A stretch of 64,000 bases of DNA, from NCBI RefSeq assembly GCF_007744075.1, contig NZ_CP036266.1:124001-188000 (forward strand), in the 5' to 3' direction. The translations under genes were made by a program, and so were the position numbers. Shown here piece after piece: positions 35,959-45,821 of this stretch. The DNA comes from Gimesia chilikensis. Lineage in GTDB: Bacteria > Planctomycetota > Planctomycetia > Planctomycetales > Planctomycetaceae. The notes under the pieces were generated by a model, which saw only the letters and a program-made list of their open reading frames with translations, was not told the origin of the DNA and made no database searches. Every line of letters starts with the position of its first letter. The stretch's first letter is position 1.

Positions 35959-37089
35959 TTATCGACGAAATCGCAGACGACCGAACAGACCGCGACGTGG
36001 TTGCGGCTGCTGAGCCGGTTGACATTCACAGTTATTTGCGGGAACTGCTTCCGTTTCCGGAACTGGTTTCATCTGGGGTTCAGCAGTCTTGGCGGGTGCT
36101 GCCGGCTTTTGAGGCGCGGCGGCAACTTTCTTAGCGGGTTTGGCAGCCGGTTTCTGCTGTGTCACTTTTTTCTTAGTCGCTTTTTTTTTAGTGACGTCCA
36201 CAAACTGTTTGTAAGCGTCAGCCACGTGCCCCTGCTTGGTATCTCCCGAGTGAATGTAGAGACCGTATTTCAGGTTCATCTTTTCACCCGCTTTGAGGTG
36301 CTTGTGGTCGGCGGGCTGTTTCTTGTTGGTATAAGCGTGATCGCCGAACGGGCTGATGGTAAACAGACCGTAGTTCCGCACGTGGTAACGGGACTGCTTG
36401 TAGTTCTGAGGAGAATCCATCAGGGTGACGCCGTAAACTTTTCCGTTCAGCGGACCGTAGTAATCGATCCATTCGGTGGGCTTACCCCAGGTGTCTTTGG
36501 TCCCTTTGACGCCTTTGCTGTTGACGACCGAACCATCTTCTTTTTCACGCATGCCGTTGGGCAGACGAATTCCGAACAGGCCTTCTTTGGTGTCTTCGAA
36601 GACAACTGGTTTTGCACCTGCGGTAAAGGTGATGTTGTATGTCATCAGACGATTAGCGTAGATCGAGATCAGGGTATTTTCGGTAATGATCGGCTTGTTG
36701 TCTTCGCCGAGCCACTCGTTGGTAACTTTCATTACAGCCGGATTACCTGAGGCTTTGACGATTTTCACACCGGTGTTTTTGATTTTGCCTTTCTCGGCCC
36801 AGAAGTCGACGGTGTTGACTTCATCGACGGCGACCCAGATCCCTTTGTGGTGCGGGTGATCTTCGGGATCGACGAGCGAACGGGTAATCACGGTGCCGTC
36901 AGCGGCGCGGACCGGTGAGAAGAAGGGCTTTGGCAGGTCGGCACTGGTGTTGTAGGTCGCAAACGGTTTCCCATCGATGGTCACACTGAACTTGCTTCCA
37001 TTTTTCTTGATGTCGACGGTACCTTCTGCGGCACTCACAGTGGTCGAGAGGCCGACAAACAGACAGAGTATGCTTAACACGGTTTTCAC
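35959..37089 (-). CDS. DUF6807/PmoA-family exported protein with basic C-terminal tail
   Basis: 376 residues with a signal peptide (VLSILCLFVGLSTTVSAAEG). The core (about 25-300) matches the PmoA/DUF6807 family common in planctomycetes: TRSLVDPEDHPHHKGIWVAV, then NEWLGEDNKPIITENTL and SRYHVRNYGLFTISPFGDHAY. This family is unrelated to the copper methane monooxygenase subunit despite its annotation name, and its role is unknown. The last 75 residues are a Lys/Pro/Ala-rich spacer and end RRGLFGRLRFRR, which may be a surface- or DNA-binding tail or sorting element. Confidence 0.85.
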   Translation of the reverse strand: MKTVLSILCLFVGLSTTVSAAEGTVDIKKNGSKFSVTIDGKPFATYNTSADLPKPFFSPVRAADGTVITRSLVDPEDHPHHKGIWVAVDEVNTVDFWAEKGKIKNTGVKIVKASGNPAVMKVTNEWLGEDNKPIITENTLISIYANRLMTYNITFTAGAKPVVFEDTKEGLFGIRLPNGMREKEDGSVVNSKGVKGTKDTWGKPTEWIDYYGPLNGKVYGVTLMDSPQNYKQSRYHVRNYGLFTISPFGDHAYTNKKQPADHKHLKAGEKMNLKYGLYIHSGDTKQGHVADAYKQFVDVTKKKATKKKVTQQKPAAKPAKKVAAAPQKPAAPAKTAEPQMKPVPETEAVPANNCECQPAQQPQPRRGLFGRLRFRR

Positions 37090-37315
37090 AGCGAAATTTC
37101 CTCAAAAAACAGTCATTCCTGAACGGTTTGTTAATTACTGTCAGTTATTGTGTCCTGAACGGTGTGACTGCGCCAAGTCGCAGGGGCAATTTCAGCGGTT
37201 TTTTCTCGAACTGAGGGGAAACACAGTTTGCGAATCACACTTTTAATCTGTTATTCTAGATAACTTGCGACATGTTGAATTTGTGGGCTCTCAGCTTGAA
37301 GACTTTTTAGAAACA

Positions 37316-37939
37316 ATGACGAAACGAAGACGGACAAGTACAGAATCCAATTTGAAATCCTATCCCGAGAAAGCACGTTCACTCCGCAGTTTTGTGCCTC
37401 AGGATAAAGAGCCGGACTGGGAAATCTCACTCTCGGGAGATCTGGGAGACAAGGAATCCGATCTGGTAGCCAGGCTGGTTGACGTCCCGCGTAGCAGTCG
37501 GGGTACAATTTATTTCGACTCTCCCGGTGGTTCAGTCTATGCCGGTCTGACACTGGCCAGTCTGATCCGCTTGAGGCAGCTTAACGTGGCTGGCGTGGCT
37601 TTGGGTGAATGCTCTTCCGCTGCCATCCTGCCGTTTGCCGCCTGTAAACACCGCTTCGTTACCGCATACACCACGCTGCTGTTTCATCCGATTCGCTGGC
37701 AGAGCGAAGACGAGGTTCGCCTCGAAGAAGCAGCAGAGTGGGCACGACATTTTAAAGTACTGGAAACCGATTTCGATCGTCTCCAGGCACAGCTGTTTGG
37801 TTGCCGACAGAGCGTTCTCGATCGCTGGACGCGCCCCGGACGCTTCGTCTCCGGACAGGAACTGGCCGATGCAGGGCTGGCACAACTCATCGATCCTTTT
37901 TCCACCGAAGACCAGTGGAAGGTTATCGAGGCAAGATAG
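37316..37939 (+). CDS. ClpP/crotonase-fold protein lacking the catalytic Asp
   Basis: 207 residues from ATG 37316; the frame is open upstream to a TTG at 37265. The ClpP-type core is recognisable: [33 protein letters not shown] and [19 protein letters not shown]. Ser100 and His124 align with the ClpP nucleophile and base (E. coli Ser97 and His122). The residue aligned with Asp171, in the ERDRF motif, is Gly175 (RPGRF), so the triad looks incomplete. It may be an inactive adaptor, or another acidic residue may substitute. No Clp ATPase gene is near. N-terminus is basic, without a signal. Confidence 0.7.
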   Translation: MTKRRRTSTESNLKSYPEKARSLRSFVPQDKEPDWEISLSGDLGDKESDLVARLVDVPRSSRGTIYFDSPGGSVYAGLTLASLIRLRQLNVAGVALGECSSAAILPFAACKHRFVTAYTTLLFHPIRWQSEDEVRLEEAAEWARHFKVLETDFDRLQAQLFGCRQSVLDRWTRPGRFVSGQELADAGLAQLIDPFSTEDQWKVIEAR

Positions 37940-38091
37940 CGAATCTGTAGCAGGCAAGCAGCCGGGCTGACGGGAGATTGTTCGATCTCCGGGAACAGGA
38001 GCGGCGTGGCCTGCGTCATACAGACCGCGGGTCGCAGGGAATTAGTCGCTCTGCATGTTCCCTTGACCATTTCTAACCTGGAGGGAGTCCG

Positions 38092-38832
38092 ATGAAGTCT
38101 ACGAAGCAACTGAAAATCGTTCTGCTGGCAGTCGCCTGCGTCTGGGCCAGCACTTCGCTGGTACAGGCAGACAAGAAAAAATCGAAGTCTGAAGCCATTA
38201 CCGTCGAGAAAATTCTGAGTGTCTCACACCAGCTGCAGAAATCCAAACCGCCTACGCTGATCCTGGATGTGGTGGGTGAGGTTCCCACCGGCGGTTACAC
38301 CGACGTGCATCTTGATCGAGCCGTGTATGTCAAACCTCCCGAAGACGGCATTCAGGATTATTATCTTAAAGCCAATCCGCCGACCGGTATCGCGATTACG
38401 GTCATCTCGGAAGTCAAAGCCTCGGATGTCTGGACCGATCTGCCCGCCTGGGTCAAAGGAGTTCGCGTGCACGGTAAGAACCAGGGTGTCAAAGTCATCC
38501 ACTTCGATCAGGGGCACGAAATGGAGCCGATTCGCAGAACATTTACCGGCGTCTCTTCGAAAGGCTCGTTTGAAGAAGCCCTCTCGACCGCGCTGGCCAA
38601 ACTCAATCGCGCACTGGGTGAAGGGGGCGTGATGGATGCGACTTCCAGCTGGAAAGTCGTCCGTACCTCAGGCCAGACGGGTGGAATCGCCGGTTTGAAT
38701 CAGATCAAGGTCGTGATCTCAGCCGAACGTCAGCCCCCCTGGCAGAAAGAGCAGTCCCGCAAGCAGGACCGCAAAATCAAACCGGTCGGGAAAAATCAAT
38801 CGACCAGGGAAACTAAGCCTTTGGCGCAATAA
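38092..38832 (+). CDS. Exported hypothetical protein, 246 aa
   Basis: A signal peptide ([19 protein letters not shown], about 9-27) precedes a Lys-rich region and a beta-alpha domain ([40 protein letters not shown]). The C-terminus is Lys/Arg/Gln-rich. The ribosome-binding site GGAGGGAG lies before ATG 38092. I do not recognise the family; related secreted planctomycete proteins are expected. The last 20 bases overlap the convergent thiG gene. Confidence 0.7.
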   Translation: MKSTKQLKIVLLAVACVWASTSLVQADKKKSKSEAITVEKILSVSHQLQKSKPPTLILDVVGEVPTGGYTDVHLDRAVYVKPPEDGIQDYYLKANPPTGIAITVISEVKASDVWTDLPAWVKGVRVHGKNQGVKVIHFDQGHEMEPIRRTFTGVSSKGSFEEALSTALAKLNRALGEGGVMDATSSWKVVRTSGQTGGIAGLNQIKVVISAERQPPWQKEQSRKQDRKIKPVGKNQSTRETKPLAQ

Positions 38833-39646
38833 TCCCGGTTTCGGGACTGGAGGCCGTGGCGTAGAGCTTGCGGGGAATGCGTCCCGCCAGGTAAGCGTCG
38901 CGGCCGGCTTCAATTGCGTTTTTCATGGCTCGGGCCATGCGGACGGGATCCTGCGCGCCGGCGATACCCGTATTGAGTAACACGCCGTCACAACCCAGTT
39001 CCATGGCGATCGTCACATCGCTGGCGGTTCCCACGCCCGCATCGACAATCACCGGATAGTCCGGGTCGTCCTCTTTGAGGTACTCCAGACAGATGCGGAT
39101 ATTGTTCGGGTTCAGAATTCCCTGACCACTGCCGATCGGGCTGCCTGCCGGCATGACCGAGGTTGCCCCTGCGTCCTTCAGACGCTTCGCGGTGATTGGA
39201 TCGTCGGTGGAATAGCAGAGCACTGAAAAGCCTTCGTCGACCAGTTGTTTTGTCGCTTCGAGTGTGGCGACCGGGTCGGGGAGCAGGGTTTTGGTATCGC
39301 CCAGAACTTCAATTTTGACCCAGTCGGCTCCCGGGTTTTCGAGGCCCCGCAGAATTTCGCGTCCCATCCGCGCGACACGCACGGCATCGTCTGCGGAGAA
39401 GCAGCCGGCGGTGTTCGGCAGGATCGTGTATTTATCGAGGTCGATGAAGTCCAGAATGTTCCGGCCGTCGGCGTCGATCAATCGCTCGCGACGCACGGCG
39501 ACGGTAATCACTTCCGAACCACTGATTTCCAGGCTTTCCTGCATCAGTTCGTACGTGGTGTATTTACCCGTGCCGACGATCAGTCGGGAGTTCAGATGAT
39601 GTGTGCCCAGTACCAGGGTCGATTCGGTATCGCCAATTGTTGCCAT
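38813..39646 (-). CDS. thiG: Thiazole synthase
   Basis: 277 residues, a TIM barrel. It makes the thiazole phosphate of thiamin from DXP, dehydroglycine and the ThiS thiocarboxylate. Signature sequences: [19 protein letters not shown], the Schiff-base Lys region [33 protein letters not shown] and the phosphate-binding [20 protein letters not shown]. It starts six bases after the thiS stop on the same strand, giving a thiS-thiG pair. No thiC, thiD, thiE or thiF is in the window, and no TPP riboswitch (CUGAGA motif) was found before thiS. Confidence 0.97.
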   Translation of the reverse strand: MATIGDTESTLVLGTHHLNSRLIVGTGKYTTYELMQESLEISGSEVITVAVRRERLIDADGRNILDFIDLDKYTILPNTAGCFSADDAVRVARMGREILRGLENPGADWVKIEVLGDTKTLLPDPVATLEATKQLVDEGFSVLCYSTDDPITAKRLKDAGATSVMPAGSPIGSGQGILNPNNIRICLEYLKEDDPDYPVIVDAGVGTASDVTIAMELGCDGVLLNTGIAGAQDPVRMARAMKNAIEAGRDAYLAGRIPRKLYATASSPETGIIAPKA

Positions 39647-39651
39647 AATAG

Positions 39652-39852
39652 TTATCCACCGCCTACCAGCGTTACGATTTCCAGACGATCCCCGGCCTCC
39701 AGCTGACAGTTGGCATGTTCTTCACGGGGAATCAGGATCAGGTTCCGTTCAACAGCCAGATAGCGGGGCTGCAGTTCGAGCTGGGCCAGCAGTTCAGCCA
39801 CTGTAAAAGCATCGGGAACCTCGCGGGGTTCGCCGTTGACCTGAATTTGCAC
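39652..39852 (-). CDS. thiS: Sulfur-carrier protein ThiS
   Basis: 66 residues, beta-grasp fold, ending in the LVGGG tail whose terminal Gly is adenylated and thiocarboxylated to feed ThiG. The start is taken as GTG 39852 ([12 protein letters not shown]), because GGGAG lies eight bases upstream and gives the normal ThiS length. The ATG at 39879 would add nine residues. Other family features are [22 protein letters not shown] and [13 protein letters not shown]. It is the first gene of the pair with thiG. Confidence 0.93.
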   Translation of the reverse strand: MQIQVNGEPREVPDAFTVAELLAQLELQPRYLAVERNLILIPREEHANCQLEAGDRLEIVTLVGGG

Positions 39853-40172
39853 CTGTGCAGCTCCCTGGAAGAATTTCATATCAGACGAAGCAAACGAGAG
39901 ATCGCGGGAAATCTGATCTTTCTCAAAGATTGTTTGCAAAAAGCGAGTTTAGAAGTGATACTGCCAGTCGTCAAGGAATGGCCCGAATCTGTCAGCCGTT
40001 ATTTCGCTTCGCAGCGGGATTCGCTTCTGAACAGAAGCTACCACGGCGGCCTCCCGCGGTCACTTTCCGGTTTTCATCGTTTCTTTACAAGTCGTTAATA
40101 TACTTCTATATAACTGACGATGGATCAAAACCCCTTACCGCTGTTTGCTTATTTTCGTGGAGATCAGATCAG

Positions 40173-41003
40173 ATGTCGTCGATGCGTTCCGTGTGTTTTC
40201 TCGTTTTCTGTGCAGGATTAACTCTCGTGTCAGCCGCAAATCCCCTCTCAGCCGTCGAAATTGTGGGACACCGCGGTGCCTCATTTGATGCCCCGGAGAA
40301 CACGCTCTCCTCTGTGAACCTGGCCTGGGAACGCAACGCGGATGCCGTCGAAATCGACATCTATCTCACCAGCGATGGTAGGATCGTCGCCTTCCACGAC
40401 AAGACCACCAAGCGGATCGGCGGACGCAATAAGGATGTGGCAAAACAGACGCTGGCAGAACTCCAGACCCTGGACGTCGGTGCCTGGAAGAATGCTCAAT
40501 ACCGCAACGAGCGGATTCCGACCCTCCCGCAGATTCTGAAAACGATTCCCGCAGGCAAGCGGCTGTTCATCGAAATCAAATGCGGCCCCGAAGTTCTGCC
40601 GCAGCTCAAGGCCGATCTGCAAGCGTCGGGCAAAGCAGCCGACCAGACGGCACTGATCGGTTTCGACTACGACACGATGCGCAAGGCCAAACAACTGATG
40701 CCCGGGCTCAAAGCCTACTGGGTCTTCAAAGTCAAGCAGAACAAGGTCACCCGTCGCTGGGAACACAACGCAGACTACTACATCCGCAAAGCCAAAGCAG
40801 CGAACCTGGATGGCCTGGATGTCGGCTATAACGGGTTCCTCACCGCCGATTTTATTCAGAAATCGGAAGCCGCCGGCCTGCCTGTCTTTGTCTGGACCAT
40901 CAACGACGTCAAAGATGCGAAAAAGCTGGTAGAGATGGGGATTACCGGCATCACCACCGATCGCCCCGGCCTGATGATGGAAACACTCAAACAGGCAGAA
41001 TAA
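40173..41003 (+). CDS. Exported glycerophosphodiester phosphodiesterase
   Basis: 276 residues. ATG 40173 is chosen because GGAG lies about ten bases before it and a signal peptide follows (SVCFLVFCAGLTLVSAANP); the open frame continues 5' to 39855 without support. The GDPD active-site residues are visible: His33-Arg34 in VGHRGASFDAPENT, Glu60 and Asp62 in AVEIDIYLTSDG, and His75 in VAFHDK. It releases glycerol 3-phosphate from glycerophosphodiesters in the periplasm. The C-terminal part (VFVWTINDVKDAKKLVEMGI) is typical of the barrel's end. It stands alone. Confidence 0.92.
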   Translation: MSSMRSVCFLVFCAGLTLVSAANPLSAVEIVGHRGASFDAPENTLSSVNLAWERNADAVEIDIYLTSDGRIVAFHDKTTKRIGGRNKDVAKQTLAELQTLDVGAWKNAQYRNERIPTLPQILKTIPAGKRLFIEIKCGPEVLPQLKADLQASGKAADQTALIGFDYDTMRKAKQLMPGLKAYWVFKVKQNKVTRRWEHNADYYIRKAKAANLDGLDVGYNGFLTADFIQKSEAAGLPVFVWTINDVKDAKKLVEMGITGITTDRPGLMMETLKQAE

Positions 41004-41117
41004 CGCCTGTTCCGGGTTCTCACATAAAGTCTCGTATTGATTTCCACTCTGGTTTGTTCGAAAATGGAATGAAGTCGCCCTTGAAAAGACGCACTTAATT
41101 CCAGAGGTACAAACCAG

Positions 41118-42080
41118 ATGAAATCATGTTTCGCAACCCTGCTCGCGGGAGCACTGGCCCTGTCACTCATCACGACCGGTTCGCCTGCGTACTCACAGGA
41201 AAAAGAAACAGTAACGCTGCCGCAACAGGCCGTTGACTACATTCTCGATCTCCAGAGCGATGATTATCAGGTCCGCCAGAAAGCGACCCAGGAACTGCCT
41301 AAGTTTGGCGAACAGGTTGTGCCGCCATTGCTCAAGGTAACCCAGGGGGACAGCCTCGAAGCCGCGGTCCGCGCGATCCTCGTGATCGAACAGGTCTACA
41401 TTCTGGGGAAAGCCAATTCGGTTGGACCTGCCGAAGACGCACTCGAGAAACTGACGAAGGCGAAAAATCCTTCGGTCGCCATTCGCGCCGAAGAAGCCAT
41501 TGACCGGCATGCCGACATTCGGGAAAAACGGGCCGTCCGCGAAATCAAAAAAATGGGCGGCACGGTCAAACTCTGGACGCCTGAAGACATCGCCAGGACA
41601 GCACCGGGCGGCAGTGTGGAGCCCGGACAGGTACGTTATGTGGCCCTGGGCTCCAAGTGGACCGGAGGCGAAGACGGCCTGCGGTTCATCAAGCGGGTCC
41701 GGAAGTTTCCGGTGCTGTATCTGATCAAAGGACATCCGATTCCGGATGTCGCGATGGAAGATCTGATGCGGGCACTCCCCGCGACTCAATTCCAGACTCG
41801 CGACAGTGATGCCATGCTGGGCATCACCCACATGACCGGCATCCGGGACCAGGGGGGCTGTCTGGTCGGCGAAGTCTCCGATGGTCTGGCCGCTCAGAAG
41901 GCGGGGATCCGATCGGGGGACTTCATCCTCAAGTTCGACGACAAGCCGGTTGAGAACTTCGATGCCCTCGTGAAACTGATCGGGGGGAAATCAGCCGGCG
42001 ATGTGGTACAAGTCGAACTGCTTCGTGACGGGATGATCAAGAAACTGCCCGTCACCCTCAGCAGCTGGCTCGACCGCTAA
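41118..42080 (+). CDS. Exported PDZ-domain protein
   Basis: 320 residues with a signal peptide (FATLLAGALALSLITTGSPAYS). The N-terminal region has HEAT-like helices (DYQVRQKATQELPKFGEQVV, SVAIRAEEAIDRHADIR), then a leucine-rich-repeat-like stretch. A C-terminal PDZ domain covers about 225-315: GGCLVGEVSDGLAAQKAGIR, SGDFILKFDDKPVENFDALV and VVQVELLRDGMIKKLPVTL. No protease triad is present. It likely binds C-terminal peptides of other exported proteins. Confidence 0.85.
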   Translation: MKSCFATLLAGALALSLITTGSPAYSQEKETVTLPQQAVDYILDLQSDDYQVRQKATQELPKFGEQVVPPLLKVTQGDSLEAAVRAILVIEQVYILGKANSVGPAEDALEKLTKAKNPSVAIRAEEAIDRHADIREKRAVREIKKMGGTVKLWTPEDIARTAPGGSVEPGQVRYVALGSKWTGGEDGLRFIKRVRKFPVLYLIKGHPIPDVAMEDLMRALPATQFQTRDSDAMLGITHMTGIRDQGGCLVGEVSDGLAAQKAGIRSGDFILKFDDKPVENFDALVKLIGGKSAGDVVQVELLRDGMIKKLPVTLSSWLDR

Positions 42081-42090
42081 GCGTCACGAC

Positions 42091-43527
42091 TCAGTTGTGT
42101 AACTCGCGCAGCAGCTCCAGGGCCGTCTGTCGGATTTTGGTCTCGGCTTCGATCTCCAGGTAACTGCTCCGCGCGGGCCAGGTTTCGTAACCGCCTAACG
42201 CATGCTGTGTGGGTGTGGGCAGATAACCGCTTGATCCATTGGCCAGTTCCATGGAGAAGGTGGCACCGAAAGGACTGCCCGCTTTGATCGCCAGCCCGGT
42301 TTCGGTAAAGACTTCACAGGGGAGACTGGCGATGCCCAGGTCGCCGATGCGAATGGCCTGCAGCTTGATGGTTTCCGTCGCCGGATACTTGTTGAGTTCG
42401 ACCGCTTCGGTTGCGTAAATTTTCGACCAGGGGTGCACGGTTTTCTGTTTCGGATTCGCCAGGATCTCCTGTGCCCAGGCCAGGCGTTCCTCATCCGGCT
42501 TACGGATCGCCAGTTCAATTTCACGCTCGACCATCTCCACCGGAACCTTGCGCTGGTACTGCAGCTGTGCCAGGACCTTGATGGTCTGTTCGGCGAACTG
42601 CTTTCCCGATTCGTCAATCCATTCAAACGGCTGATACTTACGCTTGTCCTGTTTCATCACCGCACCCACATTCCCGCTGGTGCCGTTTGAGAGCATGCCC
42701 ACAAACGGGGGATGGGAACCGTTCGACTTCAGTTTCTCTGCGAGATATTTCGCATACACACCAAAGTAATCCGCGCTGATTTCTCCCTTCCTGTAACCAC
42801 CACAATAATGAATGCTCATATTACCCAACACTGCCAGTGGAGTACCGTCAGCGTGTTGCACGGAGAGAATCGAACACTGGGGGTCAATGTCAGCCGCGGG
42901 TTGAATGATCTGTTTGCTGCGTCCTGATACCGATTTGATCTGCTCCCCCGCGACACCAAACGGATTCAGCGAGACGCTCCCTTTCTCTGCGAGGAAACGC
43001 CGACACGCGGCATAGCGACCCGCATCGAAGGACCCCCAGGCAATCTGGGCCGGCGCGAGATTCTGCTCGGCAGTAATGATCGCCTCAGCCATCTTCTGGA
43101 TCAGCGCCTGATAGTAGACATCGTCCTGCTCGCTCGCGCGGCCATAGGGAACGCGAGGCGCCGCATGTGTGTGCGTGCTGGTCATCAGCATTCGATTCAC
43201 GGGCAGTCCGGTCTTCTCAAACACAATCTGCTTGGCCCGGTCGAAATAACTCCGTTCGACCATGCAGAGGTCATTCACGCAGATCGCAACCCGCGTGTTT
43301 CCATCGTCGAGGACCAGCGCGCGGGAGTAGATCCGGTCATGCACTCCTGTCACGGGACCATTCTTGGAAATCACGCCGTCCAGTGAAACGCCGGGTTCCG
43401 GGGTAATGTCGATTATCGCGGCCCCGGCACGCAGCGCCGCCTGTTCCGCGTAAACTTCATTCACACTGAGCGAAAGCATCACGAGTGCAGGCACAAATAA
43501 CAGCAGAACAGAGAATCGCGAAATCAT
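42091..43527 (-). CDS. Neutral/alkaline ceramidase-family exported protein
   Basis: 478 residues with a signal peptide (FSVLLLFVPALVMLSLSV). N-terminal domain features of the ceramidase family are visible: GAAIIDITPEPGVSLDG, the zinc-binding MLMTSTHTHAAPRVPYG and a later LPCEVFTETGLAIKAGSPFG. True neutral ceramidases have about 650 residues and a C-terminal domain; this is a single-domain planctomycete form, so the substrate may not be ceramide. The next gene upstream on this strand encodes the M14-GH105 fusion, about 100 bases away. Confidence 0.85.
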   Translation of the reverse strand: MISRFSVLLLFVPALVMLSLSVNEVYAEQAALRAGAAIIDITPEPGVSLDGVISKNGPVTGVHDRIYSRALVLDDGNTRVAICVNDLCMVERSYFDRAKQIVFEKTGLPVNRMLMTSTHTHAAPRVPYGRASEQDDVYYQALIQKMAEAIITAEQNLAPAQIAWGSFDAGRYAACRRFLAEKGSVSLNPFGVAGEQIKSVSGRSKQIIQPAADIDPQCSILSVQHADGTPLAVLGNMSIHYCGGYRKGEISADYFGVYAKYLAEKLKSNGSHPPFVGMLSNGTSGNVGAVMKQDKRKYQPFEWIDESGKQFAEQTIKVLAQLQYQRKVPVEMVEREIELAIRKPDEERLAWAQEILANPKQKTVHPWSKIYATEAVELNKYPATETIKLQAIRIGDLGIASLPCEVFTETGLAIKAGSPFGATFSMELANGSSGYLPTPTQHALGGYETWPARSSYLEIEAETKIRQTALELLRELHN

Positions 43528-43624
43528 GACAGTCCTTTCCGAGGAGCTCAGAGGTCTTGTTTGATCATTCCTTGAGTGCGCATACCGGGGTGTGTTTCAA
43601 AGTATCGCCATCAGCAGAGAACGC

Positions 43625-45478
43625 TTAATCCTGTTTCTGCTCAGCGGCGTTGGCCCGTTCGTTGAGCCACTGTGCCATTTCGTTAGAGACGATGAAGGCC
43701 ATCGCCCCGCCACGAGCGTCATTGCCGAGAATCGCCATGCGGTCGAGATAGCCGCGGAGGTTCTTCTGTTTCCCGGTCCCCGTGCAGACATCGACCAGGG
43801 TTCCGTTCGGCGCGACCCGGGTTTTGATCCCTTCCCAGGCTTTCTCGATGAGAGGCGTATAGACGCTTTCGTCCAGCCAGCCTTCCCGCACGCCACGAAT
43901 CATGGCGAAGGTAATCATGCAGGTGGATGTCATTTCGCGGTAGCTTTCCGGATGATCGATCACCTGGTGCCACATACCCGTCGGATCCTGGTGTTTGCTG
44001 AGCGCCTCCAGGTGTTGACGATGTCCCTCCACGAACTGTTCCCGCAATGGCGAATGCACGGGCAGTTCGGTTAAGACCAGCGCCAGTCCCAGCGCGGGAA
44101 AACCATTTCCACGACCCCAGGCAGCATCGCTGAGGGGAGAATTCCGATAGATGCCGTCCGGTCGCTGATCCAGCTTCTGGATGAAGCGCCAGTGTTTCAT
44201 CGCCATGTCGTAGTATTTCGAATCCCCGGTCAGCCGACCTACGACCGCGAGAATCGGGCATGACATGAAGACCGCATCGCTCATCTCGACATGGTGCGGC
44301 ATCGACTCTTTCATCTTGCCTTGCGCGTCAAAGCCCAGATCCGCCGCCTGTTGGGCGTACTTGAGGTAATCCCGGTTGCCGGTCGCTTTGGTCAGCTCGG
44401 AAAAGAGCAGGTGACCGGCGATGACCGAGCCGCCCCCCTTGTTTTCGAGGGGCTGGGGATTCTTCTTCAGATACTCCTGTGTGATTTTCTCGACGTGCGG
44501 CAGACGACTCTGATCGTTCGTCAGTTCCCCCAGTCGAATCTGGCTGATGAGTGAAAGCACGGGCAGATACGAGAGTCGTCCCAGATCGTTGCCATACACT
44601 TTCGAGAGCTGCGTGGCGACCTGGATCGGCGTCCGCTGTTGACGCTGAATCAGTTCCTCACGCGCGGGAGAGGGCGCTGGAAACGATGTTTCCTTAAGTG
44701 CCTTGAGCAGTGTGGGGAGGAACGCAGACTTCTCTTGAGTTGAGACTTCCAGACCCAGGGCAGGGATCGGTCCGATCAGAGATGGGGACTCGGTATTCAG
44801 GGCCGCAGCCAGTTCCCAGCCGGTCTTCGCGGTTTGCACAGGTGACAATTGCGGCTGCAGTCCGCGCACTTCTTTGCGAGCGGTTTTCGGGATGAACCAC
44901 TGTGATTGCTGACCTGCGCGGACATCAACCACCAGATCCGGGGCATGCATGCCGATCCACCGCCACAGGTATTGAACTTCCGGTTTCTGAGCATCGTGAT
45001 AAGCAGGCCCCTGCGGTGGGTAACCTGTGGTCGGATCGCCGCCTGATGCATTTTTAGGTCCCTGTTGCAGTGCCCAGCCATCCGGATTGGCAATCGGGGC
45101 CGCGGAGAGTGAGAACTGTTTCCGCAGCGGTGCTGCTGCTTCGGATCCATAGAACCAGTTGACGGCATCAATCACCGCATCAACGGATGTCTGTGAACCG
45201 TCCAGTCCTCCGATCAGCAGGACGCGCGTTTTGTCTGTTTCAAAGTTCAGGTCATCGGCAGAGAACACGCAGGGAATCGGCGTCTCCTGACGAGTGACAC
45301 CGAGAGCAGAGTGAATCAGTGCCTGCTGTTTTTTGAGAGACGCCAGTTGTTGCGCGACTTTGCCTTTGAAATCGACGGTCGATGATTCGGTTTTCTCATC
45401 GGCGGCGGAGACAACAGCAGCGGGCAGGGAGATCAGGGTTAACAGGCTGAGACACAGGGGCAGCAGGTGCGCGTTCAT
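43625..45478 (-). CDS. Exported fusion: degenerate M14-like carboxypeptidase domain plus GH105/88 domain
   Basis: 617 residues from ATG 45478, whose signal peptide is LLPLCLSLLTLISLPAAVVSA. Residues about 85-235 look like a zinc-carboxypeptidase M14 core (IANPDGWALQ, HAPDLVVDVRAG). However, the HGxE zinc motif is replaced by GGLDGSQTSVDAVIDAVNWF, so zinc binding is probably lost. From about 265 on it is a six-hairpin barrel of unsaturated glucuronyl/rhamnogalacturonyl hydrolases (GH105/88): EMSDAVFMSCPILAVVGRLTG, SDAAWGRGNGFPALGLALV and DVCTGTG. The second half probably cleaves pectin- or ulvan-type unsaturated oligosaccharides outside the cell; the first may bind ligand. Confidence 0.8.
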   Translation of the reverse strand: MNAHLLPLCLSLLTLISLPAAVVSAADEKTESSTVDFKGKVAQQLASLKKQQALIHSALGVTRQETPIPCVFSADDLNFETDKTRVLLIGGLDGSQTSVDAVIDAVNWFYGSEAAAPLRKQFSLSAAPIANPDGWALQQGPKNASGGDPTTGYPPQGPAYHDAQKPEVQYLWRWIGMHAPDLVVDVRAGQQSQWFIPKTARKEVRGLQPQLSPVQTAKTGWELAAALNTESPSLIGPIPALGLEVSTQEKSAFLPTLLKALKETSFPAPSPAREELIQRQQRTPIQVATQLSKVYGNDLGRLSYLPVLSLISQIRLGELTNDQSRLPHVEKITQEYLKKNPQPLENKGGGSVIAGHLLFSELTKATGNRDYLKYAQQAADLGFDAQGKMKESMPHHVEMSDAVFMSCPILAVVGRLTGDSKYYDMAMKHWRFIQKLDQRPDGIYRNSPLSDAAWGRGNGFPALGLALVLTELPVHSPLREQFVEGHRQHLEALSKHQDPTGMWHQVIDHPESYREMTSTCMITFAMIRGVREGWLDESVYTPLIEKAWEGIKTRVAPNGTLVDVCTGTGKQKNLRGYLDRMAILGNDARGGAMAFIVSNEMAQWLNERANAAEQKQD

Positions 45479-45619
45479 GGCAGGCAGGTTCCCGGCAGGT
45501 ATGTTAAAGGGATGAAATTCGAGTTCGAGGAAGCTCTCACCCATTGTAAATCTGCAGGGAGTCAATTGCCAGCAGGGAATGCGATTGCAGTCTCTGAATT
45601 GATCATGAGAGAAAGGGTG

Positions 45620-45640
45620 GGCACGAATGCAATTCGTGCC
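45620..45640. repeat. REP-like perfect palindrome
   Basis: GGCACGAAT and ATTCGTGCC are perfect 9-bp arms around a three-base loop. Such compact hairpins in gaps are typical of dispersed REP elements. Only this copy is in the window. Confidence 0.6.
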
Positions 45641-45821
45641 GAGCAGAGCGAGCAGGAGGTCGCAGATCTGGCCTGCAAGTTAGAGTTGAACTGTCAACCA
45701 ATCTGGATCAGACAACATCAGGTGCGTCGATTCACAATCCACCGTGCACTCTGCTACCTCCGGTTGCCTGCGGCAATCCCGGATTTTAACCGGGACCACG
45801 CAATTACTCTCTCAATGAACC

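Noticed and set aside
39853..40172. TPP riboswitch before thiS-thiG
   Set aside because: No CUGAGA or other thi-box core was found in the upstream sequence on the minus strand.
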